A stretch of 64,000 bases of DNA from Hesperophylax magnus (GCA_026573805.1 JAIUSX010000190.1:1364001-1428000); one strand, 5' to 3'; positions 20,785 to 33,274 are shown, counted from the first letter of the stretch. The notes: a model not told the origin generated them from the letters alone. A program made the numbers and translations.

Positions 20785-22020
20785 TGTCTCACACCTCAGA
20801 CTATTTTTATTTTTTTATTGTTTCTTTACATTGCACTATTGTTTATATTAGAATTTTTGACCTCACTAGGACTAGGTTAACAATTTTACAAAATAAAACC
20901 AAAATTATATATTGAGAGAACAATATTGTTATATTAATGTTTCTACAAATTGGGAACTTATTGCCATATGGTCATTTCATTGTTTTAACGAAATTACATT
21001 TTATGAAAATAAAATTAGTAGTAAAAGTAGCCTAAATCACCCAAATTTATGTGAAAGTAGTCCCTAAGTCACCCATATTTACAAATAAGTACTTGAGAAT
21101 CCTAAACCTTTATTTCAATGATAAAAAATATCTTAGATATAACAATCACGTGTCGCTGTGTTCGTACACGCTAATCTCCGAAACCGCCCAACCGCTTTTA
21201 ATGAAATTTTGTGAATGTGTATGGTTGGTTCCAGCTTGAAATATAGGGTAGTTTTGGACCCGGACAGGTGCTGTTGTCGAGACAAAAAACAAAAAAACAA
21301 AATATTTTTTTTTTCAGATTTCTCATCCCAAAATACATACAACCACAACTTTTAACTTCCCTACATAGAAGGAGGTCTGTGGCAGGACAACGTCTTATAT
21401 TATAAAATGCATTCCAAATGGTTGAGTTAAATTTTAACTGGTTTCTAATCTTATTATTTAAAAATTCAGTCTGCGTATGTTTGTGCTAGCAAAACTCGAA
21501 AAGTAGTGAAAAAACTAGAAAACGTAGCGGGGGATCCACTAGTTTATTATAAATTTCATCAAAGAACAAATAAGAATTAAACATGTCAGTAGGTTTATGA
21601 GGGAAGGTAGTAACTTTTTCAAAGAAATAAATTTTAAGGGTTCGAATTTCGTTACCATCTGCGTGTTCATAGATAATTTCAACATTTTATTAAAATACAC
21701 TTATTGCAAGTTATGCTTCAAAATATTCAGACAAATAATATTGGAGTTTTACCTGCCATTAAAACTCTTGTTATGTTGACGTTGCTCTCTGTGCTTGAGG
21801 GCTGCATGCGTGACTGCAAAGGTGCAGGCATTAAAGGTCATTTAAGACAAGTGGTTGAAAAATACGAGGATTTTGCCATATATTCTCTGAAGCTGCATTT
21901 GTGAGTTCAGCGAATAAAAAATATCGGAGCTTAAACGCCGGCGACGCCTTTTTCGTTTATACTACGATACTGTCTTCAATACTATCAACGTTATGGACAT
22001 AAAACAGCTCTTTGCAAGAT
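20785..22020. other. Unassigned DNA
   Basis: Near 21160-21260 the phrase CTAATCTCCGAAACCGC, with TTTTAATGAAATTTTG close by, is of a type often seen in insect repeats, but the family is not identified. No gene. Confidence 0.35.
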
Positions 22021-22029
22021 CCATCTTGA

Positions 22030-22270
22030 TTAATTTACACCAAAATAGCAAAACACTATACAAACCAACTTAAACGATACACAATACCCGAGCCAAAAAC
22101 AAAGAACTTCAACAAACTTCTTTTGCTAAAACCACCTTTGGGCAAAGACATTTTAAATACATAGCTTGCAAACTATACAATATACTACCAGCCGAGAGAC
22201 ACAGCATTATCTGAAATTCCGTAATATTTTTACCGAAAAATATTTTAGAGAAGAAACGGAATTTTTGTTT
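22030..22270 (+). pseudogene. Decayed LINE ORF2 C-terminal fragment
   Basis: One frame reads FGQRHFKYIACKLYNILP, which parallels FGQRSFGYFATKIFNMLP near the C-terminus of the LINE at 45.9-49.4 kb. Frameshifts and stops surround it. It is probably an old copy of a related element. Confidence 0.55.
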
Positions 22271-22504
22271 TAGTCGTGATATTGAATCTAAATAATCTTT
22301 CGCGGTAGAAACACTAAGCCAATTGAATAAAACGGCGTCGCTTCATCTCGTGTGTAGACGCCTAGCTGTTGGCGGCAATAGTTAATGAATCGCGGGGCAA
22401 ATGACGCGAAATTTGAACACTGAAAAAAGTTAAGAGGAGAAGAGAAACCGGAATCGGATCGAAACAGAGATGCTATCTCTCACCGAGGAATATTCTGGAT
22501 AAGT

Positions 22505-22745
22505 AACTAATATTTTTGCGTCCGTACATATTAAAATGAATATAGATAAATAGTATTGTCTGTATGGAAACTCAATTCTTTCAGGAAAGGCATACAAATA
22601 CAATATTCTATCAGTGATTTAATCCTATATTGTATTTGTATGCTTTTCTTGGAAGAATTGAGTTTATATGCGGACAAAACAATTTATTCATATTCATATT
22701 GAGTATTTGAGGGCGCAAACAAATAATTCGTCTTAATATTTCAAA
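22505..22745. repeat. Palindromic foldback MITE, copy 1
   Basis: The arms around a short centre are near-perfect inverted copies: AACTCAATTCTTTCAGG with GGCATACAAATACAATA on the left and the complement on the right, with weaker pairing further out (GCGTCCGTAC and GCGGACAAAAC). A second copy is at 41285-41497. Both end with AATAATT then CTTAATATTT. No coding sequence. Confidence 0.8.
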
Positions 22746-22800
22746 GCATAACTTGGAAAGTAGGTAATTTCAGAAAATAATTCAATTATTTGATTTTAAA

Positions 22801-24223
22801 GTAGTGTAGACTGGGTACGGTTGAAACAAAGCGAATATCTCGCGAGCCGTGCGTGATAAGGTGAGGGGTACAAGGGGAAAACGAAGTGGGCGACAAGTTG
22901 AAACACGAATTTCAGTAATGCATCGCTCTTCGCCCGCTGTGCTTGTACAGGAGGCCCCATTGTGTTTTTTGACGAAAAAGTAAGATTTTTGTTCGTACAC
23001 TTTTGTTATTATTGTGGTTTTGATCAAAGTTAGAGTATTAAGAGTTTTATATCGTTTTAATTGAAGTTTCTAGAATAAGAAAGTATGATTAGTTTTTATC
23101 CATTCATATTATCATTCTTACTGTAAACAGTTTTATACCTAGAAGGAGGGTTGGAAAGGGGACAGTTGAAACACATTTTGTGAGTACGGTTGAAACAGTT
23201 TATTTATTTAATTTGCTTGATTCTTAGATGTCCAGGGTGCGCCAAAGGAAGTCAACGAGGGAAGTGCTACTGCCTTGTTTGTATGTCAGCATATTCAGAA
23301 AGCAGACAGAGGGAAAATGGAAACAATGCACACATGTCTTAGTTATGTTTACCACATTTAGAATTCTGATTGATTTCGTAACCACTTAATTAGAAATAAC
23401 AGTCTTTAGTTTTTTCAAAACCTATTTTAGAGATGAAGGGCTAAATTTTTTTTGAAACTGTTGAATTTAATTTTCTTAAACAAAAGTATTTTTAAATATT
23501 GAAGACAATATTAGTGTTTTCCAAACGAAAATCTGAAACAGAAAAATCAGAAAAGGAAACGGTCACATCTGGGACTCTAACCCAGGACCCTTGTCTTTCC
23601 GGGACAGTGCTCTACCAACTGAGCTAATGGGACCCTATTCCCCTCGGTCACTTTTAACTGTATCATACTTCGAATAAGAACTACTAGCATTGTCTTCATT
23701 TTTTCACCGCACATTTTTATTGGCAACTATCTTTATGTATGATCGCAAGATTCAACCCGAACTAAATGCAATCCAGACAGCGTGTTTTTAGATAAACCTA
23801 TCTTATTTTTTATTTTTTATGTGCGACATCTGTTGACTTTTCTGCAAGTCTAGAATGAATAAATAAAAAATAAAATATTTTTGTTTTCTTTTATTATTTG
23901 TTTATCTATGCATCAAAATGTGCCATTACGAGTCGTAAAATGTTATTAGATGATTAATAAAACTTATATTTTGTATTATTTGTATGCGTTTCAATTGACC
24001 CCAGGCACTGTTTCAACCAACCCTGGAATGGGGACGGTTGAAACTTTTTTTTTTCATTTTACACATAAAATACAATGATGTGATCTCAAAGCACATTGCC
24101 CAATAGTAGACAGATGTACGTTCTTGTATTTAATATAATTCCGTCTTCGCTAGCTTAATTAATCCCGGTGCTATGGACGATAAACGCAAAAATGTTTCAA
24201 CCGTACCATACAGTCTACCCTAC
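22801..24223. mobile_element. Non-autonomous DNA transposon with inverted ends and GGTTGAAAC motifs
   Basis: The ends are inverted: GTAGTGTAGACTGGGTACGG at the left and the complement of GTAGGGTAGACTG then GGTACGGTTGAAACA at the right. The motif (A)CGGTTGAAAC or a one-base variant recurs near the ends on both strands: plus at 22817, 23162, 23186 and 24034, minus at 24010 and 24194. Repeated subterminal motifs are typical of transposase binding sites. No transposase frame is present. A family A SINE is nested inside. No convincing target duplication was seen. Confidence 0.65.
23490..23640 (-). mobile_element. SINE family A copy, tRNA-derived, nested
   Basis: On the minus strand the head reads TTAGCTCAGTTGGTAGAGCA (A box) and CTGGGTTAGAGTCCCAG (B box), very close to a real tRNA. 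After it comes TTTTCTGTTTCAGATTTTCG and ATATTGTCTTCAATATTTAA, shared with copies at 25556 and 36858. The tRNA-like part keeps the cloverleaf arms, but because the tail is shared among copies this is a SINE and not a working tRNA gene. Confidence 0.75.
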
Positions 24224-24756
24224 GTTACATTTACTCCTGATATAATGCGAATAGTAATTGCGTGTTTTTGACTTTTTTGACAATAATTGTGTAGGAAGGT
24301 ATCTAATAAAATGGTGTATTTTGTTGCCCTTAGTCGTTTTATCATTTTTTTTAAATACCATACCATCTTCATCTACGTTTTAAAAAATATTGTATTTTTT
24401 ACAGACCGCCGCGTCAAATTGATTAAAGTTGCAACGACCGCAAGGTTAAACGCAGAACCATCGTTCATGATTGTATTCCAACGGCAAGGCTTTCTCGTTT
24501 GCGATTTTTTAATGACAATCGAACAACCTTTTGGATTATTGTAAAACTTTTCTAATATTTACTTTACTCGCGGTATCCACGTGTTCGAACCCTGGTGGGC
24601 ACAATAATGATGTAATCGCAAAATGTGGCCGGCTTATTACACTTGATTTCATAATTTGCGAAATGTTTAATACCCTGCACCATCGACATGGAAATGCTAG
24701 ATACGCCACATAGCCAGCATCAAAATGCTGTCGGCTGTATTGGCCAATTAGTAGCA

Positions 24757-25172
24757 ATTTGGGAGTTGGCTTTGGGTTCCGCCACCACGAGAACCATTTA
24801 TTGGATAACCAACACTTCCGCCATAGGTCACCCCAAATGTTTGGTGATTTAGACGGGGTGCCCGGGTTCATCGGGTGAGGTGTAATCAGGATGCGCCTGG
24901 ACACCAGCTGCGTGACGTACCAGATCAGGAGAGGCTGGTTTAGGGAGACCCTTTGACCTCTCCAACTGGTTTCTCGACTTAACGCCTTGTGCCGCAGTGG
25001 GAGGGATACATTTGTATGTTGGTCACTGATCCCTAGATGCCTACCCAACCCTCATACCCTTTACCTTACCAGAACTTCCTCTTCTCACTTGCTTTAAAAA
25101 TATCCTCTACACAGCATCCCAAAAGATGACATAGAAATCGACATATTTATTTTCCCCAGGGCTCCCTGTGTG
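24757..25172 (+). repeat. Repeat family C, copy 2
   Basis: Shares the ordered blocks listed for the copy at 20367. The 170-codon open frame on the minus strand across 24536-25048 is a shadow of this repeat and its left flank. Confidence 0.8.
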
Positions 25173-25555
25173 TCTTGAAAGTAACGCATTATTTAAATAT
25201 GAAACTTAATAAAATAGTCCAGATTTTTACATTAAAGATGAGAGTAAAGTTATTCCTGATAAGTTTCGAATATTGTTCGAATTATAATATAAACATAAAT
25301 ACCGATGCGTCTTAGTAAAAAAATATGTCGGAACAACAATGAATTACGAAAATCATAAAACAACAAATCGCATAAAATTAATATTGATATATTTATCCAA
25401 GACACTAATTAGATAGCATTTAGTTTGGGAAGAATCATGTAATCATTCAAATACATAAAATTAGCAGCCAATAAAAATATGGGTTAAGAAAGTGAAGATA
25501 ATGTTGGTAGTTCTAAGGCGAAATATGATGAAGTTAAATATGACGGAAAGCGATA

Positions 25556-25745
25556 GGATCGAATTAGCTCAGTGGTAGAGCAATGCCCCGGCAAGGCTGA
25601 GGTCTTGGGTACATTTCCTATATACAACCCAATCCTTTACTGATTCAATTTTTTTGTTTTTGAGCTGCTAATATTGTCTTCAATATTTAAATATTACAAT
25701 TTGAGGTTTAACTCATTAAGTTATTTCAATAAAAAATGTATGTTA
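25556..25745 (+). mobile_element. SINE family A copy, tRNA-derived
   Basis: The head AATTAGCTCAGTGGTAGAGC is followed by CCCCGGCAAGG and a decayed B box (TTGGGTACATTTCC). The tail TATTGTCTTCAATATTTAAA then TTACAATTTGAGG and AACTCATTAAGTTATTTC matches 36858-37085. Confidence 0.75.
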
Positions 25746-26043
25746 ATTATTTCTTTATAGAATAATTTTTTTCTTGTAATTTATTTATTAAGACATACCC
25801 AGTACAATAAGATACAGTTAAGGATATTTTTCGTTATTACATAGTTCTAGTTTATTACGTGTGTCCATGAAATATCATTACGTTATTTCGCCTGAGATTG
25901 TTATAAAAGGAAGAAAGTGTGTGGAGAGAAAAAAATAAATTGAAATCAAGAATTATAATATGCTCACGAATTGTAATTGACTGTTAATTAGACTGTTAAC
26001 ACAGAAGTTTTCAAAAATGAAGTGTAAGTATTTTTGATATATG

Positions 26044-26395
26044 TCACGCTAAGAAATTTAATAAGTTAGTTTTGTGTGTTGGAAAGGAATCATGAAAGAT
26101 GTTTAAATGTAGTAATTTTTGGTAGTGGGTGCAAGTTGTGATTGCGCGAGTTATTACTGAGTTTTTTGCTGCATCGGTATTGTCGGCTTCAATATGAAAA
26201 AGTGTAGTGTGCCTGGTATACCTCGTGAGAACATTTAAACCAATGAGGGATAGCAATTCGGGACTATCTTTTTTATTACTTAGCAGATTATGTAGAAACA
26301 ACAGGTCGGATAATGTGCGTCTTTTTGTAGTTTTGTTGTATTTCTTGAGTAAATGTTTCGAAAATTTATTCTGTCTAATTTCTAATGATCTTCAA
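26044..26395 (-). pseudogene. LINE ORF2 C-terminal fragment
   Basis: The minus-strand frame reads RTLSDLLFLHNLLSNKKDSP, then LLSLIGLNV, TRHTTLF and LNIFHDSFPTHKTNLLNFL before the stop. The pattern (SDLxFLxxLLxxxxDSPELL ... NIFHD) is the usual extreme C-terminus of a large group of insect non-LTR polymerases. About 110 codons remain. It ends about 10 bp before an oppositely oriented LINE fragment begins. Confidence 0.65.
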
Positions 26396-26404
26396 AGCAT
26401 TGCA

Positions 26405-27090
26405 ATGAATGGCGCTAGCCTATATATCGGAACTATGTGTCCGACAAAACTTAAGCAATAGACAGCTTACTCTAAGGTCAACAGATCTAGATGTTAGTAA
26501 TCGTCTAATCGAACTTTCTAGGTCAAATCGAGCCATTTACTATGATCGCTCTTTTATTGTAACAGGCTCTCTCATCTGGAATAGACTTCCGTCAGCTCTT
26601 ACTAATCTCCAGAATTTGTCTGAATTTAAACGAGCTTTAAAAACAAAATTATTTAAAAAATCTTACCATTCATAAATTTTTACTTGTTTTCAATATTTTA
26701 TAATAAGCCATATTCTAAAACTTCCGGAAATAGTTTGTTTTCGGTTGCCTCCTTATTGTAGATTTTTAAAATGTCTGCTCAGAAGATTCTCATTTCTGAG
26801 CACAAACTGCCTCCTGTTTTATATTATGTGTTAGTTTTAATATTCTTGTTTTATCCTGTCCTGCTGTTATTGTTATTCTAGGTATTGTCATCACTTTGTA
26901 TAAACAGCATATTTAGTGTTATAATATTAGATATGTATTGGGTAAGGCACACTGTAGCAATAATTTTAAGAACATGACCACTTATACTGAATTACCGTTT
27001 TTAAGTTTGTTATAGTTAAGCGCACTTGAAGTGAAATGACACTTAACTGCGCTATATAAATGTCATGTTATTATTATTATTATTATTCTA
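26405..27090 (+). mobile_element. CR1/L2-like LINE 3' end
   Basis: The frame at 26409-26675 holds YISELCVRQNLSNRQLTLRS, then RAIYYDRSFIVTGSLIWNRL followed by PSALTNLQNLSEFKRALKTK and LF. This is the classic C-terminus of CR1/L2-type polymerases (RSFxVxGPxxWNxLP ... FKxxLKTxLF). A 3' UTR follows, ending TGCGCTATATAAATGTCATG and an (ATT)n tail at 27063-27088, also typical of the group. The copy is 5'-truncated, keeping about 85 codons. Confidence 0.8.
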
Positions 27091-27094
27091 CGAA

Positions 27095-28885
27095 ATCTAT
27101 GTATACCTTATATTAAAGCAATAAATGGCGTAAACAGTAAATACAAAAATTAAAAGTTTGAACATCTTTTGGCTCACTTTTCACTCATCTCAGGCCACTC
27201 GTGTGCATTGTATCTCAATGTGCCATCTCTTTGACGCCATCCATTGGATAGAATTTTAAGCCAACTATGCACGAATTAGATACGATCCCACTGTAATTCC
27301 TCGCATTGTCCAATTGTCGACAATTCATCCGATAACGTCCAAAGTTTAATGGGCGAAAACTTAATAGAAATAATTATTATTGGCTAGCGAAGTTGATGGG
27401 AAAATCGGAACGATTATCAAATTTCTCAAAGAAACGTTATTTCGCAATCAACTGTAGGAATTGTTTTATGTGAATACACCGAAAAATAATGCTAGTTCTA
27501 GTCTTGTTCTGTTTCATATGTCGTTTAGATATATTAATATTATCTTCTTCTTCAATGATAAATTTGATTTTAACTTAATTTATTTGTTTATTATCATAAA
27601 CAGAAAAGGAATATAAACATACATACAATTTAAAGTAACATTGAGGGAAAAATTAAATAAATATTGCAATTTATGTCATATTAGGGTTTTCTTAAGCTAA
27701 AATATAATTTTACAATTCAATTATAAGCACAGTAATAAAGACATAGAATAATATAGGATGTTTAAGTCGAATATAACTTGCCTCCCTAGGCAAACCCGTA
27801 TTGATGCAGAATTGTTAGCAAAATTAATTAATACACTTACCCAATCCTACTGATCAACTGTTGAGCCAAAATTTTGGCTACTGACCGATCCACCAATTTA
27901 AGGAGGCCAAACTACTGGATTAAGCTTGTATCAGCAAATAACTATTTAAAAAAAGTGTCCACAGTGAAAATAATTCGACACGGTGGCATTAACGTCAAGC
28001 TTACTTTATTTTTAACATATCACACACGTTTGTTTAAAAACACAAATATATCGGATTATGTATTACAGTATTTAAAAATATATATAAATATATGCATTAA
28101 CAATAAATACAATAATTAGTTCGTAAATATTAATTTAACATTGAAAGTTTTTAATTTGATGACATTTTACTGTTTATGAAAGTGATCGGGGCCACTAAAG
28201 AAAATCAACGCTAAAGAAGATTGGAAACAGACGAATCGAACGTTACTGAACAAATCACTTGGCTGATCGGAGCCTGAGATTGATCGTTCGAAAAGTTGGG
28301 AACAACGGCCTATAGTCTGACCAATACATCAGAGCCGCACGTCGTATATTTTTGAAATAGTTGCTGGCTTTGTTTTAAGTTATTGTCTCTTTATTTGTCT
28401 TGTTTCGTCAGGTAAGTATTTTATGTCTTTTTGTCCAAATTTTGGTATTGTTTTGAGCTTTAATGACATTTTTTTTGATTTATGTCGCATATTTCGTGTG
28501 TTTTGATAATTTTCGTAATTTTTGGTTAGTATGTTTTTAAAGTGGTTAGTTAAGAATGTTTTGGCGTAAATTTATCGAATATCCAAGACTTGAGGTTTAT
28601 TAAATATATCTTCAGTGATTGTTTTTAAAGGGAATTATAGATAACTTTAATAATTAATTTGATTCTGCAGTGATGATCAAACCAATCGAGAATGTTTCGA
28701 GGCTGACGGGGAACTGGGGGACGGGATTCTGAAAGGTGGTATATCACCCGGGCTATACTCAAAACTGAGAATCTTTTACTTGATTCGTGCTGTAGCATGA
28801 TAAAAAATTATAATTAAATATCTACACATATTTTCTAAATAGACTTCACCTGGAACGGACTTGAACTAAACCCGATATCAAAAAC
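27095..28885. other. Unassigned DNA
   Basis: AT-rich, no recognised element. Frames such as 27874-28119 have no motif. Confidence 0.45.
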
Positions 28886-28889
28886 AATT

Positions 28890-29290
28890 CAATTTGGGAG
28901 GCGGGTATGGGAATGCCTCCCGGGGAAACATTTATTTGATGACAAACACACCCGCCATAAGTCACTCCAAGTCGTTTGCTACGTTTTGCGAATAAGCAGG
29001 GGTGCCCGGGTTCGTGGGGTGAGTCGGTCGGGAGAGACTGGTTGAGGGAGACCTTATGACTTCTCCAGCCGGACTCTCTCTCGACCCATCGTCTTGCACT
29101 TCAGTGGGAGGGATGGATTCATACGTCCGTCACTCCTGGACACATTTATCCCCAGATTCCTGCCCACCCCTCTTACTTTGTTTTCCCTTCCAAGAACTTC
29201 ATTCCCTTCCTTTCCCTAGAAATTTCCCATTCACACAGCATCCCCAAAGATGACATAGGGCCTGAGGGATTTTTTCTCCTAGGCCTCAGG
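28890..29290 (+). repeat. Repeat family C, copy 3
   Basis: Same ordered blocks as the copy at 20367. The start includes a hairpin, GGGAGGC paired with GCCTCCC, at about 28896-28921. Confidence 0.8.
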
Positions 29291-29294
29291 AGCT

Positions 29295-30110
29295 GATATA
29301 AAAAAATATATTTAAAAAGATTACAATCTCTTGCCACCACATAACACTTTTAAATATAACTGTAATTAAATAAATATTTGGTTTCAATCACAGATCTATT
29401 AAGAGATAAATCCATTTATTGTCCTCCAATCGGAAAACCAATTTATTTAATAAATTACCTTCGAAACCCTAAAGTGCGCTATCAAATTTCAGCGACATCA
29501 CAAACCCCAAACATTTACAATTAATTAATTACTTGAAAAATCTTATCGGGCCTCGCATCGTGGGGAAACGGTGGGAGGTTCCTAATTGGTTGGCGCCATT
29601 TAAAGAGAAAAAAAAATAAGTGAGAGCTCGGGAATTGAGAATTATTTTTATCATCGCAGCGGTGGAAAGTATTTGGTGCTATTTCGTAAGGTGGCACTAT
29701 TGGTACTATTTGTGGGAAGGTGGCGCCACTAATTAAAAGAGGCGGCAGTTAAACGAATTAGCGGGGACAACTACCGCGGGGTACTTTTGCGATTGCAGTG
29801 CTGGGAGAGTTCCACAGGATCGACATGAAGTACCACCGTAAAATATCTGGAAAACTAAACATAAAATGAACTCTTAAAACAACGTGTATTGGTTAAGATT
29901 AAAAAAGGGATACATAGATTGTTTCGATAAGAGGAATATATGACACGACCAAGTAAATCAAATGCATACATGAGACAGGTCATGTCAAAAGTCCGAAAAA
30001 CAGTGGAGAATGTATGAGACGTTGCATAAATGTACGTACATACCTAATAGCCTATTGATTTTTTGTCCATGAAACGACTTGTGCCCGAATTTTTTGTTTT
30101 GTTTTATTTT
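29295..30110. other. Unassigned DNA with two GGCGCC sites
   Basis: A GC-richer zone at 29550-29830 contains TTGGCGCCATTT (about 29590) and AAGGTGGCGCCACT (29717-29730). The second resembles the insect CTCF core (AGGTGGCGCC). Otherwise nothing recognised. Confidence 0.35.
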
Positions 30111-30119
30111 TTACACTAA

Positions 30120-30215
30120 CTCCACGGCCTTGAGGAAAATAGTTTCTCGTCTATATCATCTTTGGGGATACTTGGTGGAGAGTCTTTTTGGGGAGAGGAA
30201 TGAATGAATATGTGT
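30120..30215 (-). repeat. Repeat family C, end fragment
   Basis: In reverse, the sequence reads CCCCAAAGATGATATAGACG and then TTTTCCTCAAGGCC, like the end of family C. The rest of the repeat is absent. Confidence 0.5.
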
Positions 30216-30944
30216 CTTGAAGACACCCATGTTAAAGGAGAGAGGAAACATAGAGGTCGGTTAGTTATTGATGATTAATTATCTTTAGACTTTTATTAAG
30301 TATTTTGTATTAAAGGGTAATATTTTCCTGGTTTCCCTGTACTCCAAAGGGCCCCCATCCAATTGAATTAGCCAATGCCACAGTCTAACCGCAAATAAGT
30401 TTCCCTTGGCTGGAGAAAATACCTCCTTATCAAGAGAACAGTTCCAGCAAATTAAAAAAAAAAGATTTGTCGCCGTAGTTAGATGAATATCTGAAGTTAG
30501 TTAGTACTCGTGGGTATGCAATATAAGCAATAATTAATATTGAACCGTGTGTTTATTTTGTTTCAGAGTCCGTAAAAAAGGCAGAGAAAATTCCCTGATA
30601 CCATCTAGGAACGATGTGCGTGAAAAAAACCTTATTGCCATGTGAGGAAGTAATACACAGTAAGTGGGGAAACTTTACATGGTAATAACCATCAATAATT
30701 TCCAATATTCCACCTATTTCTCGCTTTCACACAATTGGAAACAAATTCACCTCAAATATCGACATATTTAATATAAGTTTGCCTGTTTTCAAAAGATACC
30801 TATTGAGAGATCCATATTTAAAGAGCGATTGTGTATATTTGTTGTTTTCTTGTAGATATGTTGTGAAAAAAAAAATGTTATGTTTGTGTTGATGTTTTAA
30901 AAATAAAAACCTTCTCTTGTCACTGTATTATGCAGTAAAATATG

Positions 30945-30995
30945 TAACATGTAAAAGCCCGTCAGGGCGTTTAAATTAATAAATAATTTAATAGA
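30945..30995 (+). mobile_element. LINE or SINE 3' tail (AAGCCC-hairpin type)
   Basis: TGTAAAAGCCCGTCAGGGCG then TTAATAAATAA, the third copy of the tail at 3770. Confidence 0.45.
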
Positions 30996-31392
30996 AAATT
31001 AATAACGGCGTAGGTAGTAATAATGAAATCAATTTGTTTTTCATAACAAGTATCTATATGGAAATAAAATTAATATTTCTTCTGTAACTGGCTTCACCAC
31101 AGTTTTATATTTTCTTTAGAAGGCGAAATAATAATAAGTCATTTCACACGTAATAATAATGGTCATTTCTAGTCTCAGAATAATTATAGTTTTTTGACCG
31201 GTAAATTTTTTTTGCTATCACTAACACTAACTGGTATCACTCTTTATTCACTGATCAGATAACCCATCGAAGTCCAACCTACGAGTATATCGAATTGAAA
31301 AAAACTATTGTCGTTGATTTATGTGAGACCTGACACACAGACACGCCCACAATAATTCACAGTCAATTTTTACCTAAAACTACCGTTTTTGA

Positions 31393-31833
31393 TACTCATT
31401 AAAAAACGTTTAATTCAACTTAATAACAATAATGAACGACTTTGTGCATTTTCAATACACACGCAAAATCCTTCATATTTGACGTTACATTGTGGACGCT
31501 AAAAGTTCAATAGGTAGGTACTGTAAATCTAAAATAATATTTTTACCAGGGACTATAAACACAGGGTCCCCCTACTTCGAAATTAGTTCGATTATTAAAA
31601 ATCAAACGAACCTCTAATCAGAATCACCCTCAAATTATGTAAATAAAAAACCGGGTGATGTAAATACATTATACTTATTATTATGTGTATTATGAAAAAG
31701 CTGGGGTTTTTTTATTTACATGTAAATTTTTTCATTTAAATAATAAAAGACAGGGTTATTTCATTTTAATAATGTGTGAAGTAAAAAGTCGTTCATTATC
31801 GTTATAAACTTGAATCAAAGGTTTTTTTAATGC
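31393..31833. repeat. Candidate inverted-repeat element
   Basis: Arms at 31393-31444 and 31785-31833 are inverted copies over about 48 bp with mismatches; the best block is ATAATGAACGACTTT and its complement. The centre is AT-rich with no coding sequence. Only one copy was seen, so the element status is inferred. Confidence 0.45.
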
Positions 31834-31839
31834 GTATTA

Positions 31840-33270
31840 AAAATGTTAGTTATATGTAAAATTTTACCTAATACACTTTTATCAGTTTATGCCTTCACTA
31901 ATTGCCATGGTTGATAGGTACCGTAATGTCCACAATGGACTGCTAGTACCTGCAAGGAGAAAAATGAGAATTGCTTCTATATATATTAAAAATATCTTCA
32001 AATTATATGTAATCCGGTTAAAAACGGGATTGCAGGCCATAACGAATGAACTAACAAGCTACCCAATAAACTTTTATTATATTTAGCATATCAAAAGTCA
32101 GAATAACAACAGCAGATTATTTTTGACAGGCTGTATGAATGTGAAAGAGGCAAGTATTGTGTGCCAAGACCGAGTTGTTTGGCGGTCCGTCCTATCTGCC
32201 TACCCCTGCGGGGAAACGGTGTGATGATGAGTTAGTTGTTATTCAAGTTTCTGTGTAAGTTGCTGTCATCAGTTTAGTAGTACCTTCACGGTATGCTCAG
32301 AAATTCATCTAGCATCAATATTAGAACGTGCTTTATTAACAAAGATAAAGCTTTCAATTCAACGACATACTAATCCATCATTTTAACTGTCTATCCGATA
32401 TCTTTTACTACCGTCACAACGAAGTGGTATTACGCATTACACTACAACAGATTTGCACCATTATAAAACCAGAGCTAACAACCGCTAGTAACAAGGAGAG
32501 CTTTGACAACAGCTGAAGCAGGGGATGAACCTAACCTAGAGCTGGTTGTGGGAGGGAGGGAGAGGGTGGGTGGGTACTTCAACAGTCCAGCGCGTATTTA
32601 CGTGTTGTTTTCAGTTTTTAAGGAGATTAAAACAAACCGATACGTGCAGGCAGGGCGCTTCGAGTAGTTTGCTGGCCCAGCACCGCTGGCATTCTGGTCA
32701 GAACCTTCCAGAATATAATAACCACATTAAAAACATAAAATTAGACAGAAAACTCATTAGAAATAAAAATAAATATTAAACTCTTTGAAAAAAGGATACA
32801 TTAAAGAAAATAAAAAAAAATAAGATTAGAAAACATGCAAAATAATACCTAATTTAACACAGGTTAATCATCGTGGTAAGTACTTATTTAGAAATGTACT
32901 TATTTACAGTCATATTGTCACATTTGAATTTAGCGATTAAAAAAAATGATAGAGTTGGAATTTTCTTTTGAAACGCTTATTGAATTGTTATTTGTGTTTT
33001 GTGACCATGTCTGACAAGTCAGGTTCCTTCTCACCCTCATCTTCCCCATCTAACCCCCTCCAATACCTTCAAATTCAAAAAAATATTTATTGCACAAAAA
33101 TACAAAGTACAAAGGGTAAAGCTTATAGGTTACATCATATTTCTTCCTGCTAACCCAACAAATAAAAATTATATTACATAACCCAACAATTACATGCTAA
33201 CAAATGTATGTAAATAATAAATAAAAATCAGAGGTATTTAATGTATGTAAGGTATTCAATTAAGGTGTAG
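31840..33270. other. Unassigned DNA
   Basis: A segment at 32010-32045 (ATCCGGTTAAAAACGGGA, then TTGCAGGCC) recurs twice near 60.4-60.5 kb. A G-rich patch at 32548-32575 is simple sequence. No gene. Confidence 0.4.
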
Positions 33271-33274
33271 TGAC

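Noticed and set aside
24536..25048. 170-codon minus-strand gene
   Set aside because: It lies across repeat family C; other copies do not keep the frame.
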